Shown: positions 38,221 to 47,129 of the stretch, piece by piece | Position numbering within the stretch: the first letter of the stretch is position 1 | How the letters are laid out: every line of letters starts with the position of its first letter | Assembly (NCBI RefSeq): GCF_001741865.1 | Contig: NZ_CP017147.1 | Span: forward strand, 1,283,501-1,347,500 | DNA: 64,000 nt | Reading direction: 5' to 3' | Source: Bosea vaviloviae | GTDB taxonomy: Bacteria; Pseudomonadota; Alphaproteobacteria; Rhizobiales; Beijerinckiaceae | Notes under the pieces: generated by a model | Seen by the model: the letters and a program-made list of their open reading frames with translations, nothing else | What the model was told of the DNA's origin: nothing | Databases searched by the model: none | Program-made: the position numbers and the translations under genes

Positions 38221-39132
38221 TCAGGTCGTGTCCGCGCCTTGCGCGGCCGGCAATTCCTTCGTCAACATCAGCGCAAAACTCTCGCTCACTGGGGGCAAGG
38301 TCCGGCCGCTGCGCTTGATGAGCGCGATCTGACGCGCGAAATTCGCGGCGTTCAGGGGGCGGGAGCGCAAGGTCTGCTCGGCGCGCACCTCCATCGCCGA
38401 ACCCGGCAGGATCGCGACCCCGAGGCCCGCGCGCACCATCCCGACCGCGGTCGACATATAGGTCGCTTCCGCACCGACGATCGGCTGATGGCCCGCAGTC
38501 AGGAAGGCGGCATCGACGATCGCCCTGACGCTGGTCGCAGGGTCCATCAGGACCAGCGGGAGAGGTGCGATGTCGTCGATGGTGACGGAATCGAGATTGC
38601 CTAATTTGTGACCATCGGGAAAAACCACATGCATGTGATCCTGCGTTCGGTGCAGCACTTCGAGGTCGGGGTCATTCAGCGCCCCGCCCATGATGCCGAG
38701 GTCGACCTGCTCCTGCCGGGTCAGCTCGGCGACACGGCTTGCGATCACGTCACGGATGACGAAGCTGACTTGCGGGTTCGTCCGGCGGAAGGCCGCGATG
38801 ATCTCCGGCAGGATGCCTGAGGCATAGGATGGCAGCACAGCCAGCCGCACCACCCCTTGCTGGCCTTGCGCGAGCTGGCGCGTATCCCCGACGACCGCGT
38901 CGAGATCGCTGAGGATACGCCCGAGCTGAGGCGCCAGCTCCCGGCCGATCCGGGTCAGCGACACGCTGCGGGTGTTGCGGTCGAACAGGCGGATGCCGAG
39001 CCCGTCCTCGAGCTTCTGGATCTGAACCGTCAGCGCCGGCTGCGACAGGTTCAGGCAACCGGCCGCCCGGGTGAAGCTGCCGAATTGCGCCACGGCGACG
39101 AAAGCGCGCAACTGGCGAACGTCGATATTCAT
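38221..39132 (-). CDS. LysR-family transcriptional regulator
   Basis: A 303-residue regulator. Winged-helix N-terminus (about 1-60): MNIDVRQLRAFVAVAQFGSF and then LNLSQPALTVQIQKLEDGLG. The effector-binding half shows the periplasmic-binding-like fold with DLGIMGGALNDP and GMVRAGLGVAILPGSA. Divergent from the AtuA-family operon, which it probably activates; an inverted repeat next to its start is the likely site. Confidence 0.92.
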   Translation of the reverse strand: MNIDVRQLRAFVAVAQFGSFTRAAGCLNLSQPALTVQIQKLEDGLGIRLFDRNTRSVSLTRIGRELAPQLGRILSDLDAVVGDTRQLAQGQQGVVRLAVLPSYASGILPEIIAAFRRTNPQVSFVIRDVIASRVAELTRQEQVDLGIMGGALNDPDLEVLHRTQDHMHVVFPDGHKLGNLDSVTIDDIAPLPLVLMDPATSVRAIVDAAFLTAGHQPIVGAEATYMSTAVGMVRAGLGVAILPGSAMEVRAEQTLRSRPLNAANFARQIALIKRSGRTLPPVSESFALMLTKELPAAQGADTT

Positions 39133-39133
39133 A

Positions 39134-39162
39134 ATGAATGACTATCACTCTGATAGATTCAT
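39134..39162. promoter_or_regulatory. LysR-type inverted repeat in the lysR-atuA divergent region
   Basis: ATGAAT (39134-39139) and CTATCA (39142-39147) are mirrored across a CTC centre by TGATAG (39151-39156) and ATTCAT (39157-39162). The site touches the lysR start codon, as expected for autoregulation plus activation of the opposite operon. Confidence 0.6.
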
Positions 39163-39219
39163 TTCAATTGTGTGATCAATCCGCTGGTGCTCCTATACAG
39201 CCGGTTTTCGGAGGCGGTG

Positions 39220-40566
39220 GTGAAGCAGGTTCGGATCGGCGCAGGCGCGGGCTATTCCGGCGACAGGATCGAGCCGGCGATCGAACTCGCCGAAAAAGGC
39301 GGTCTCGATTATCTGGTCTTCGAGTGCCTGGCGGAGCGCACCATCGCGCTGGCCCAGCAGGCGAAGCTCAAGGATCCGAAAGCCGGTTATGACCCGTTGT
39401 TGGTGGAGCGGTTTCGGGCGGTGCTGCGGCCGTGCCGGCAGTCCGGCACGCGCATCGTCACCAATATGGGCGCGGCCAACCCCGTCGCCGGTGCGGAGCG
39501 CATCAGGGCGATCGCCGGCGAACTGGGCCTGACCGGGCTGAAGATCGCGGCCGTGACGGGCGACGATGTCCTATCGTCCGTGGCAGCAGGCGATTATCGC
39601 ATCGACGAGACCGGCGCCTCCGTTGCCGATCTCGGCGGCAGCCTGATTTCGGCGAATGCCTATACCGGGGCGCAAGCCATCACTGAAGCGCTGGCGAATG
39701 GCGCCGATATCGTCATCACCGGCCGCGCAGCCGACCCGTCCTTGTTCGTCGGACCGCTCGTGCATGCGTTTGGTTGGGCTAGGGATGATTGGCATCGGCT
39801 CGGCCAGGCCACGCTGATCGGGCATCTCCTGGAATGCGCGGGCCAGGTCACGGGCGGGTACTTCGCCGATCCCGGCTACAAATCCGTGCCCGATCTCGCC
39901 CGGCTCGGCTTCCCCATCGCCGAGGTCGGGGAGGATGGCTCCGTCGTCGTCACCAAGGTCGCGGGCTCCGGCGGGCAGGTCACGCCCGCCACCTGCAAGG
40001 AGCAGATCCTCTACGAAATCCACGATCCGGCGCGCTATCTCACCCCCGATGTCGTGGCCGACTTCTCGAACGTCACGGTCGAGGAAGTCGGCTTCGATCG
40101 TGTTCGCGTCCGGGGCGCCTCCGGCCATCCCCGGACCGGGACGCTGAAAGTGTCGCTCGGGACGACCGAAGGCTTCGTCGGCGAAGGCCAGATCTCCTAT
40201 GCGGGTCCCGGCGCGCGGGCGCGGGGTGCTCTGGCGCTGGAGATCGTCCGCGAGCGCCTGGCGCTGACCGGCGTGCGCACGAGCGAATTGCGTTTCGACC
40301 TGATCGGCGCGAATGCCCTGCATGGCGAGAGGCTCTCGAACCATGGCGGTGGCCATGAACCCTATGAGGTGCGCGTTCGCGTCGCGGGACGCACCGACAG
40401 CATCAATGAGGCCCTGCGCATCGGCAACGAGGTCGAGACGCTCTACACCAACGGGCCCGCGGGCGGGGGCGGCGTCACGAAATCCGCCCGCGAGGTGGTC
40501 GGCATTCTCTCGACCCTGATCCCGCGCGAGCGCGTCACGACAGCCATCCAATATGTGGAGAGCTGA
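39220..40566 (+). CDS. AtuA family protein (DUF1446, acyclic terpene utilization type)
   Basis: A 448-residue protein of the AtuA/DUF1446 family: VRIGAGAGYSGDRIEPAIEL, FECLAERTIALAQ, RIVTNMGAANP, GADIVITGRAADPS and AFGWARDDW. In Pseudomonas the namesake belongs to citronellol/geraniol breakdown, but most family members sit in other carboxylate or acyl-CoA clusters and the reaction is not defined. GTG 39220 is chosen because GGAGG lies five bases before it; upstream codons lack such a signal. Followed one base later by its small partner gene. Confidence 0.87.
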   Translation: MKQVRIGAGAGYSGDRIEPAIELAEKGGLDYLVFECLAERTIALAQQAKLKDPKAGYDPLLVERFRAVLRPCRQSGTRIVTNMGAANPVAGAERIRAIAGELGLTGLKIAAVTGDDVLSSVAAGDYRIDETGASVADLGGSLISANAYTGAQAITEALANGADIVITGRAADPSLFVGPLVHAFGWARDDWHRLGQATLIGHLLECAGQVTGGYFADPGYKSVPDLARLGFPIAEVGEDGSVVVTKVAGSGGQVTPATCKEQILYEIHDPARYLTPDVVADFSNVTVEEVGFDRVRVRGASGHPRTGTLKVSLGTTEGFVGEGQISYAGPGARARGALALEIVRERLALTGVRTSELRFDLIGANALHGERLSNHGGGHEPYEVRVRVAGRTDSINEALRIGNEVETLYTNGPAGGGGVTKSAREVVGILSTLIPRERVTTAIQYVES

Positions 40567-40567
40567 G

Positions 40568-40915
40568 ATGAAGCTGCGCGAGATCGCTCATTCCCGCACC
40601 GGCGACAAGGGCAACACCTCGAGCATCTCGGTGATCGCCTATGAGACCGCCGGCTATGCCCTGCTGCTGCGCCATGTCACGGCCGAGCGCGTCAAGGCGC
40701 ATTTCGGCGAGCTCGTGGCCGGCGAGGTGGTGCGATACGAGATTCCCAGCCTCAGCGCCCTCAACTTCGTCCTGCGCCAGGCCCTCAGTGGCGGCGTGAC
40801 CCGTTCGCTCACCCTCGACACCCATGGCAAGGGCCTGAGCTCGGCTCTGCTCGACCTCGACATCCCCGACGAAAGCCTTCCCCGCACGACGCCGCGACAA
40901 GACGGCGATCACTAA
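40568..40915 (+). CDS. AtuA-associated small protein
   Basis: A 115-residue protein beginning MKLREIAHSRTGDKGNTSSI, the conserved start of the small domain found next to, or fused behind, AtuA proteins. It starts one base after the AtuA stop, so the two are translated together and probably form a complex. The TAA stop is the first part of a CTAG-type repeat. Confidence 0.85.
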   Translation: MKLREIAHSRTGDKGNTSSISVIAYETAGYALLLRHVTAERVKAHFGELVAGEVVRYEIPSLSALNFVLRQALSGGVTRSLTLDTHGKGLSSALLDLDIPDESLPRTTPRQDGDH

Positions 40916-41018
40916 AGCGTTTTCGAGCGAAGTGGATGCCGGTTCGCGTGAAGAAAACGTGTCAAAACAAAGACCTAGAGCAGTTTGACGATCCAAGCGG
41001 ATCGTTCAACTGCTCTAG
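40913..41018 (+). repeat. R2-type palindromic repeat (copy b)
   Basis: Starts TAAAGCGTTTTCGAGCGAAG and ends in an inner hairpin, AGAGCAGTTTGACGATCC against GGATCGTTCAACTGCTCT. Its first bases are the stop codon of the preceding gene, and it ends 20 bp before the next start. Confidence 0.85.
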
Positions 41019-41037
41019 GCTCTCGGAGAAAACGACC

Positions 41038-42009
41038 ATGACATCGAAGAGCTGGAGCCTTGCCGCCCTGGCGTTCGGCGGCGCCTTGCTGGCAGCTCTG
41101 CCGGCTGCGGCCCAAGACTATCCGACGCAGAACATCAAATTCATCGTGCCTTTCGCTGCCGGCAGCGCCACCGACGCGCTGGCGCGCATCCTCGGCGACC
41201 ACGCATCGCGGACGCTGGGCCGCACGATCGTCATCGAGAACATGGCTGGCGCCAGCGGCATCCTCGCGGCCCAGAACGTGGCGCGCGCCGCGCCGGACGG
41301 TCACACCGTGCTGATCACGACGAACACGACGCATGGCGCCAACCAGAGCCTGCTGAAGAGCGTGCCTTATGACGCGGAGAAGAGCTTCGAGCCCGTGACC
41401 AAGCTCGGCACCATCACGCTCGCGCTGGCGACAAATCCATCGGTGCCCGCCAAGACCGTGCAGGAGCTGATTGCCCATGCCAAGGCCAACCCCGGCAAGC
41501 TCACTTTCGGGGCGGGGTCGAGCTCCTCGCGGATCGCCGGCGAGATGCTCAAGACGCTGGGTGGCATCGACCTCACCTATGTGCCCTATCGCAGCAATCC
41601 GCAGGCGATCACCGATCTTCTCGGCGGCCAGATCAACATCGTCTTCGCCGACATCTCGACGACGCTGCCCCAGATCAAGGCCGGCAAGGTGAATGGCCTC
41701 GGCGTTTCGACCGCGAAACGCAGCGCCCTGGCGCCCGAACTGCCGACGATGGCGGAGTCGGGCGTCGCCGGATACGACCTCGCCGCCTGGTTCGCGGCCT
41801 TCGTTCCCGCGAAGACGCCGCAGCCGGTCATCGACAAGCTGCGCCAGGCGCTCGTGGCCGCGATCAACGACAAGGGCACGCAGGAAAAGCTGCTCGCCGC
41901 CGGTATCGAGCCGGAGACCAGCACATCCCAGGAGCTCCGGGCATTCGTCGGAACCGAGATCAGGAAATGGGCCGATATCGTCAAGGCCGCCGGCATCCAG
42001 CCGGAGTGA
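41038..42009 (+). CDS. tripartite tricarboxylate transporter (Bug family) substrate-binding protein
   Basis: A 323-residue periplasmic receptor with a Sec signal (LAALAFGGALLAALPAAAQ, cleavage near residue 23). Family core: YPTQNIKFIVPFAAGSATDA, then GRTIVIENMAGASGILAAQ and LTYVPYRSNPQAITDLLGGQ. Bug proteins bind carboxylates or related small molecules. No TctA or TctB membrane genes are present in the window, so it is an orphan receptor. It probably belongs to the AtuA regulon. Confidence 0.92.
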   Translation: MTSKSWSLAALAFGGALLAALPAAAQDYPTQNIKFIVPFAAGSATDALARILGDHASRTLGRTIVIENMAGASGILAAQNVARAAPDGHTVLITTNTTHGANQSLLKSVPYDAEKSFEPVTKLGTITLALATNPSVPAKTVQELIAHAKANPGKLTFGAGSSSSRIAGEMLKTLGGIDLTYVPYRSNPQAITDLLGGQINIVFADISTTLPQIKAGKVNGLGVSTAKRSALAPELPTMAESGVAGYDLAAWFAAFVPAKTPQPVIDKLRQALVAAINDKGTQEKLLAAGIEPETSTSQELRAFVGTEIRKWADIVKAAGIQPE

Positions 42010-42016
42010 GTTGCCG

Positions 42017-42084
42017 CTAGAGCCGGATGATGTCAGATGGGATCACCAAGTGATCCCATCTGAAGCCCTGTCTTCAGCTTTAGG
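42017..42084 (+). repeat. R1-type palindromic repeat (copy c)
   Basis: CTAGAGCCGGATGATGTCAG starts seven bases after the stop of the binding-protein gene. Inside, GATGGGATCA and TGATCCCATC are exact inverted arms. It also touches the 3' end of the convergent hydrolase relic. Confidence 0.85.
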
Positions 42085-42810
42085 CGGCCGGTATCTCCAA
42101 CCAGCTCCGCAAGGCCTGCGTCACCGCCTTCGGGTTTTCCAGCGGCGTCATATGGCCGCTATCGGGCACGATGATGAGCGTCGCATGCGGAGCCAGCGCC
42201 GCCATGGCGCGATGATCCGCGACCGGCGTCAAGCTGTCGTCTCGCCGCACAGGATCAGCAGCGGGCATGACAGCGCGCGCAGCACGGCGACGCCGTCCTT
42301 TCGCTCGATCCCGTTCTGCCGCAGGAAAGTCTCGGAACCGAGCCTTGCGGTCATGGCCCGGATGCGGCCGATGATGACCTCGTCCTTCAGGTGCGAGGGA
42401 GCGAGATAGGCTCCCAGCAGCCGGTCGCCGAAACCGTGGAACTTGCCCGGCAGGACCGCGGTCTTGTCGAGCGCGCGTCGCGCCTCGAGACGTTCGGGCG
42501 TGTCGGCGCGCAGCGAGGTGTCGAGCAGCGCAAGTCGCGCGATCCGGTCGGGCGCGCGGCGCATGATCTCCTGGGCGACATAGCCACCCATCGAAAACCC
42601 GGCCAGCGAGAAGCGTGCGGGAGTCGCCGCCAGCACGCTTTCGGCCAGCGCCTCCAGCGTCTCGCCCTGGGAGATATCCGCCACCTGGCACGCGGCGACA
42701 TCGCCGAGCGCGGCGATCTGATCGCGCCAGAGATCGGCGTCGTTGAGGAGGCCGGGGATCAAGACCAGCGGCTGGCGCTCGCGCGAAGACCTTGCGGCAT
42801 CGTCATCCAT
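42080..42810 (-). pseudogene. alpha/beta hydrolase disrupted by a one-base frameshift
   Basis: The first 193 codons (42810-42229) encode an alpha/beta hydrolase with LVLIPGLLNDADLWRDQI, nucleophile elbow GFSMGG and LLDTSLRADTPERL. The frame then reads LILCGETTA and stops. In the next frame the protein continues smoothly: DDSLTPVADHRAMAALAP, then DSGHMTPLENP and SWLEIPAA to 42080. A single base is missing at 42240/42241 (one C on the plus strand would restore LCGEDDSLTP). The nucleophile Ser is before the break; the Asp and His are after it. It could be a true recent mutation or a sequencing error. Confidence 0.85.
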
Positions 42811-43064
42811 GACGCGTGGCCTCGCCTTTCGCTGGGCTTGCTATCGGGAAATCGTCAGTCGGCTGCGAATGCATGCGCTCGGAGCGGGCTGAAAGCCTGC
42901 GCCGAAATCGACCGAACGCCGCACCCCATAGCATTCCGCCTTGCCGCGCGGGAAGCCGCCGTCGCTCGGGTTTCTCCCGGCCTCGGTGCGCGTGCCGCAA
43001 GCCGGATTCGCCCGCTCGCCAGCCCTGGAACAAGCTGTCCGGCGTTCGCGATAAAACGGGTCTC
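42811..43064. other. intergenic region upstream of the PadR gene
   Basis: About 250 bp between the hydrolase relic and the PadR-type gene. The PadR promoter and palindrome occupy the right-hand end; in the remainder I see no gene or repeat. Confidence 0.5.
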
Positions 43065-43097
43065 TTGTAATTCAGATATTCTGCGATATATCGTAGA
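43065..43097 (+). promoter_or_regulatory. promoter and operator of the PadR-type gene
   Basis: TTGTAA (43065-43070) and TATATC (43087-43092) are 16 bases apart. The -10 box is inside the palindrome TCTGCGATATATCGTAGA (43080-43097, one mismatch; its core CGATATATCG is perfect). This is an arrangement for autorepression. Confidence 0.6.
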
Positions 43098-43123
43098 CGC
43101 ATCTTAGAATGGAGAGCATCAAG

Positions 43124-43720
43124 ATGGATTTCACTCGTCACTCACATCGAAACCATCGCGGGCATCCGCATTCGCGCGAATTTGCACAGCACCGCTCGCG
43201 CGATTCCCATCATTTCGGCCATGAATGGGGCCGGGAGCGTGGAGAACGGGGCGGCGGCCGCAGGCGCGTCTTCGATTCCGGCGATCTGCGTCTTGTCCTG
43301 CTCAAGCTGATCGCCGATCAGCCGCGCCATGGCTACGACCTGATCCGTGCGATCGAGGAAGCCTCGGGCGGCAGCTATGTCCCCAGCCCCGGCGTCATCT
43401 ATCCCGCGCTGTCGATGCTGCAGGACCTCGGACATATCGGCGAAGTCGCCTCGGAAGGCGCGCGCAAGGCCTTTGCCGTCACCGAGACGGGCAAGGCCGA
43501 TCTTGCCGTCAATGCGGACAAGGTCGAATCCCAAATGGCTCGCCTCGCCGCGATCGCCACCATGCGTGAGCGCACCGATGGCGGGCCGGTTCGCCGCGCC
43601 ATGGAGAACCTCAAACTTGCGCTACGTGGCCGTCTCGGCGGCAGCGATTCCGACCAGGCCATCGTTCACGACATCGCCGCGATCCTCGACGAGGCTGCGC
43701 AGCGGATCGAACGGCTTTGA
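43124..43720 (+). CDS. PadR-family transcriptional regulator, YqjI-like (metal-responsive type)
   Basis: A 198-residue winged-helix regulator. A His-rich N-terminal tail of about 40 residues (FTRHSHRNHRGHPHSREFAQ and on to SHHFGHEWG) precedes the PadR domain: FDSGDLRLVLLKLIADQPRH, then GYDLIRAIEE, YVPSPGVIYPALSMLQDLGH and KAFAVTETGKADL. Tail, wing and C-terminus together resemble Escherichia coli YqjI, a nickel/iron-linked repressor of the ferric reductase gene yqjH. ATG 43124 has GGAGAG seven bases upstream and is better than ATG 43109. The following DUF2218 gene fits an iron-siderophore theme. Confidence 0.87.
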   Translation: MDFTRHSHRNHRGHPHSREFAQHRSRDSHHFGHEWGRERGERGGGRRRVFDSGDLRLVLLKLIADQPRHGYDLIRAIEEASGGSYVPSPGVIYPALSMLQDLGHIGEVASEGARKAFAVTETGKADLAVNADKVESQMARLAAIATMRERTDGGPVRRAMENLKLALRGRLGGSDSDQAIVHDIAAILDEAAQRIERL

Positions 43721-43774
43721 AGAGAACAGGCCGGGCGGGCTGCCCATCGCGCCCGCTCCCACTCAGGAGATACC

Positions 43775-44092
43775 ATGACCGTTTCCAGCAGCGCGCGCGT
43801 TCCGACCGAAAATGGCAGCCGCTATCTCCAGCAGCTTTGCAAGCATTGGAGCCATAATCTCGAGGTCACGTTCACGCCTCAAATGGGGCGGGTGACCTTT
43901 CCGCGCGACATACGCGGCGCGGATTGGCCCGGCGACGCCACGCTCGACCTGCAGGCCCATGACGACAATCTCGAATGCCGCATCGAGGCGAGCGTGCCCG
44001 AGCAGCTCGCGGCGCTGAAAGGCGTCGTCGCAAGCCATCTCGACCGCTTCGCCTTCCGCGAGGCGCCGCTGCGCTTCGAGTGGCAGGATTGA
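43775..44092 (+). CDS. DUF2218 domain protein
   Basis: A 105-residue protein matching the DUF2218 pattern: SRYLQQLCKHWSHNLEV, MGRVTFPRDIRG and LESH-like VASHLDRFAFRE, ending in LRFEWQD. In other proteobacteria this domain occurs beside or fused to siderophore-interacting ferric reductases; its own role is unknown. It lies 54 bp after the PadR-type gene and is probably co-transcribed and controlled by it. Confidence 0.85.
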   Translation: MTVSSSARVPTENGSRYLQQLCKHWSHNLEVTFTPQMGRVTFPRDIRGADWPGDATLDLQAHDDNLECRIEASVPEQLAALKGVVASHLDRFAFREAPLRFEWQD

Positions 44093-44322
44093 GGCTGCAG
44101 GGATCGAGGGGGAGGGACCGAGGAGGCAGGCGCATCGCCCGATCACCGACGCGCGCCTGATCCAGACCCGAGACCGAGAACGTGATCAGATAGGTGGCCA
44201 GCCGATTGCGGTCGGCGGAGAATCTGCCTCTACTGCCGGTCCTGTTCGCCCATGGCCGGTCGAATGCGTCGCCGGGGGCGACGCCGGCTCGAGGCACAGG
44301 GTTTGGCATGCGGAGCGGCGAT

Positions 44323-45816
44323 ATGAGCGGTTTGGTGATCAGGGGCGGACGCGTGGTGGATCCTGAAAGCGGGATCGATGCATTGGCCGATATAGTGGTG
44401 CTCGACGGCAAGATCGCCGCTGTTGGAACCGGGCTCGGCGAGGCCGAACGGGTCATCGACGCGACAGGGCTAGTCGTCGCGCCCGGCTTCATCGACCTGC
44501 ACGCGCATGGCCAATCCATCCCCGCCGACCGCATGCAGGCCTTTGACGGCGTCACCACGACGCTGGATCTGGAAGCCGGCGTGATGCCGGTCGCCTCCTG
44601 GTATCGGCGCCAGGCGGAGCGGGGGCGGATCCTGAACTATGGCGCCTCCACCAACTGGGCCTTCGCCCGGATCGGCGCCATGGTCGGCATCAACGAGGAA
44701 TCGTCCCTGGAGGCGTTCGGCCGCGCCATGCGCGACCCGCGCTGGATGGACAATATCGCCAGCGACGGCGAGCAGGCCGGGATCATCGCGCGCATCGCGC
44801 AGGGCCTGGACGAGGGCGGTATCGGCATCGGCATCCTGAATGCCTATGCGCCGGGCGCCGGCGTGCAGGAATTGACGGCGGTCTGCCAGCTCGCGGCGGC
44901 GCAGGGCGTCCCCACCTTCACGCATATCGCCTATATGTCGCGCATCGACCCGAAAAGCGCCGTCGAGGCCTATATCCGCCTGATCGGCTATGCCGGCGCC
45001 ACCGGCGCGCATATGCATATCTGCCATTTCAACAGCTCCAGCAAAACCGATGTGGAGCGCTGCGCCGAGCTGGTGATGAAGGCGCAGGCACAGGGCCTGC
45101 CGATCACGGTCGAAGCCTATCCCTACGGCACTGGATCCACCGTGCTGGCGGCCGCCTTCTTCAGCGATCCCGAATTCGAGACGCGCAACGGCACCGGCTA
45201 TGATTCCGTGCAGCGCGTCGCCGATGGGCGCCGCTTCCGCGATCGGCAGGAACTCCTGGCGGCGCAAGCCGAGGAGCCCTCCACGCTGGTGCTCTGGCAC
45301 ATCCTCGACACCGAGAACAACGAACAGCACCGCCGCATGCTCGATCTCTCCGTGCTCTATCCCGGCGGCGCGATCGCCTCCGACGCCATGCCCTGGAGCC
45401 TGCCGGATGCCTCGATTTATACCGGCGATGCCTGGCCACTGCCTGAGGACGCGACCTCGCATCCGCGCTCGGCTGGCACCTTCACCCGCTTCCTGCGCCA
45501 TTGGGTGCGGGAGCGCCAGGCGGTCTCGCTGCTAGACGGCATCGCCAAATGCACGCTGATCCCGGCGGAGATCCTGGCGGCGAGCACGCCCGCCATGCGC
45601 GACAAGGGGCGGCTGCGCCCGGGCGCTGATGCCGATATCGTCGTGTTCGACTTCGAGACGCTGACCGACCGGGCCGAATTCTCGGCGATGAACCGACCGG
45701 CCGAGGGCGTGAAGCATCTTCTGGTCAATGGGCAGGCCGTGATCAGTGACGGCGTCATGGAGGTGGCGGCGCGCCCCGGCCAGCCCGTGCGCCGGCCCGT
45801 CGCCTCGGGCGCCTGA
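44323..45816 (+). CDS. amidohydrolase, N-acyl-D-amino-acid deacylase type
   Basis: A 497-residue metal-dependent hydrolase. The opening MSGLVIRGGRVVDPESGIDA and the metal motif FIDLHAHGQ are typical. Further ligands are likely His in FTHIAYMSR, His in HICHFNSSSK and Asp in ASDAMPWSLP. The ending RLRPGADADIVVFD is the family C-terminal strand. GGAG precedes ATG 44323; the frame extends upstream but without a matching start. Substrate is probably an N-acyl amino acid or related cyclic amide. The CobW gene begins six bases after its stop. Confidence 0.88.
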   Translation: MSGLVIRGGRVVDPESGIDALADIVVLDGKIAAVGTGLGEAERVIDATGLVVAPGFIDLHAHGQSIPADRMQAFDGVTTTLDLEAGVMPVASWYRRQAERGRILNYGASTNWAFARIGAMVGINEESSLEAFGRAMRDPRWMDNIASDGEQAGIIARIAQGLDEGGIGIGILNAYAPGAGVQELTAVCQLAAAQGVPTFTHIAYMSRIDPKSAVEAYIRLIGYAGATGAHMHICHFNSSSKTDVERCAELVMKAQAQGLPITVEAYPYGTGSTVLAAAFFSDPEFETRNGTGYDSVQRVADGRRFRDRQELLAAQAEEPSTLVLWHILDTENNEQHRRMLDLSVLYPGGAIASDAMPWSLPDASIYTGDAWPLPEDATSHPRSAGTFTRFLRHWVRERQAVSLLDGIAKCTLIPAEILAASTPAMRDKGRLRPGADADIVVFDFETLTDRAEFSAMNRPAEGVKHLLVNGQAVISDGVMEVAARPGQPVRRPVASGA

Positions 45817-45822
45817 GCCGGC

Positions 45823-46758
45823 ATGCCCGTCCCGATCCTGCTCGTGGCCGGCTTTCTGGGGGCCGGCAAGACGACGGTGGTGAACCATGTCCTGGCCCAT
45901 GCCGGGGGGCGGCGCATCGCCGCCGTGGTCAATGATTTCGGCGCCATCAATATCGACGCCGAACTCATCGCCGGAGCCAGCGACGGGGTCGTCAGCCTCG
46001 CCAATGGCTGCATCTGCTGCTCGCTGGAGGGCGACCTGCTGCGCACTCTGGCGACGATCCTGCGGCGCGAGCCCAGGCCGGACGCCATCCTGATCGAGAC
46101 GAGCGGCGTCGCCGAGCCCGAGGATATCGTCCGCAATCTCCTGGATCCCGTGACGTTCCAGGAGGCGCCGCTGGAGACGGTGCTGTGCGTGGTGGATGCG
46201 ACGATGTCTCCGGCAGGGCTGGACGATCCCCTGCTGCGCGGACAGCTTCGCGCCGCCAATGTGGTGGCGCTGAGCAAGGTCGATCTCGTCGATGCGGCGC
46301 AGCGGCAGCGGGTTCGCGATGCCGTCGCGGCGATCCGTCCGGGCGTGCTCCAGATCGAAGCCCCGCACGGCCAGGTACCGCTGGAGCTGGTTTTCCCTGA
46401 CGGCCCGGACCGGCCGCCCGTACCGCGCGCTCCCGGCAGCCGCCGCCCGAGCTTCGAGCGGTTCGAGAGCCTGAGCTGGACCTCCGACCGACCGGTCTCG
46501 TTGCCGCTCCTGCAACAGGCGATCGCCCGGCTTGCCCCGAAGCTCGCCCGCGCCAAGGGGCTGTTCGAGACGGTCGAGCAGCCGGGCCGGCAGTTCCTGT
46601 TTCAGCTCGCCGGCGGCCGGGCGACCCTGGTTCCGGCCGGGGTGCCGGCATCGGGGCTGCCTCGCTCGAGGATCGTGTTCATTGCCGAACTGGCGGCCTT
46701 GTCCGCCGCCGAAATCGCCGCGGTCATGGACGGATGCGTCGGTGCGGGGACGGGATGA
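45823..46758 (+). CDS. CobW/G3E family GTPase, putative metal chaperone
   Basis: A 311-residue P-loop GTPase. Walker A is GFLGAGKTT (10-18), the metal-binding motif is C63-I-C65-C66, and the guanine-specificity loop reads SKVD in place of NKxD. The C-terminal CobW domain begins near 210 but lacks the long His-rich stretch of some zinc chaperones. The six-base gap to the zinc-type amidohydrolase suggests that it supplies metal to that enzyme. Confidence 0.9.
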   Translation: MPVPILLVAGFLGAGKTTVVNHVLAHAGGRRIAAVVNDFGAINIDAELIAGASDGVVSLANGCICCSLEGDLLRTLATILRREPRPDAILIETSGVAEPEDIVRNLLDPVTFQEAPLETVLCVVDATMSPAGLDDPLLRGQLRAANVVALSKVDLVDAAQRQRVRDAVAAIRPGVLQIEAPHGQVPLELVFPDGPDRPPVPRAPGSRRPSFERFESLSWTSDRPVSLPLLQQAIARLAPKLARAKGLFETVEQPGRQFLFQLAGGRATLVPAGVPASGLPRSRIVFIAELAALSAAEIAAVMDGCVGAGTG

Positions 46759-46876
46759 GGCGGGCCAATCAGGCCGCTCGTTGAGCGCGCCATTGGTGAT
46801 AGCGCATGCTGGCTGGCACACAACAATGTCTGGATGAAGAGAATGAAAGCCGGGTTATGACAGCGGCTTAAGGAAA

Positions 46877-47068
<192 letters not shown>

Positions 47069-47075
<7 letters not shown>

Positions 47076-47095
47076 CGGCGGTATGCCGCCACAGC
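47069..47095. other. perfect 11-bp hairpin downstream of the yciF-type gene
   Basis: GCTGTGGCGGC, five-base loop, GCCGCCACAGC. It lies 35 bp beyond the minus-strand stop of the ferritin-like gene. There is no T run, so an intrinsic terminator is only possible, not shown. Confidence 0.5.
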
Positions 47096-47129
47096 GAGCT
47101 GTCCTGCATTGATGGAGAGCGTCAGTTCG

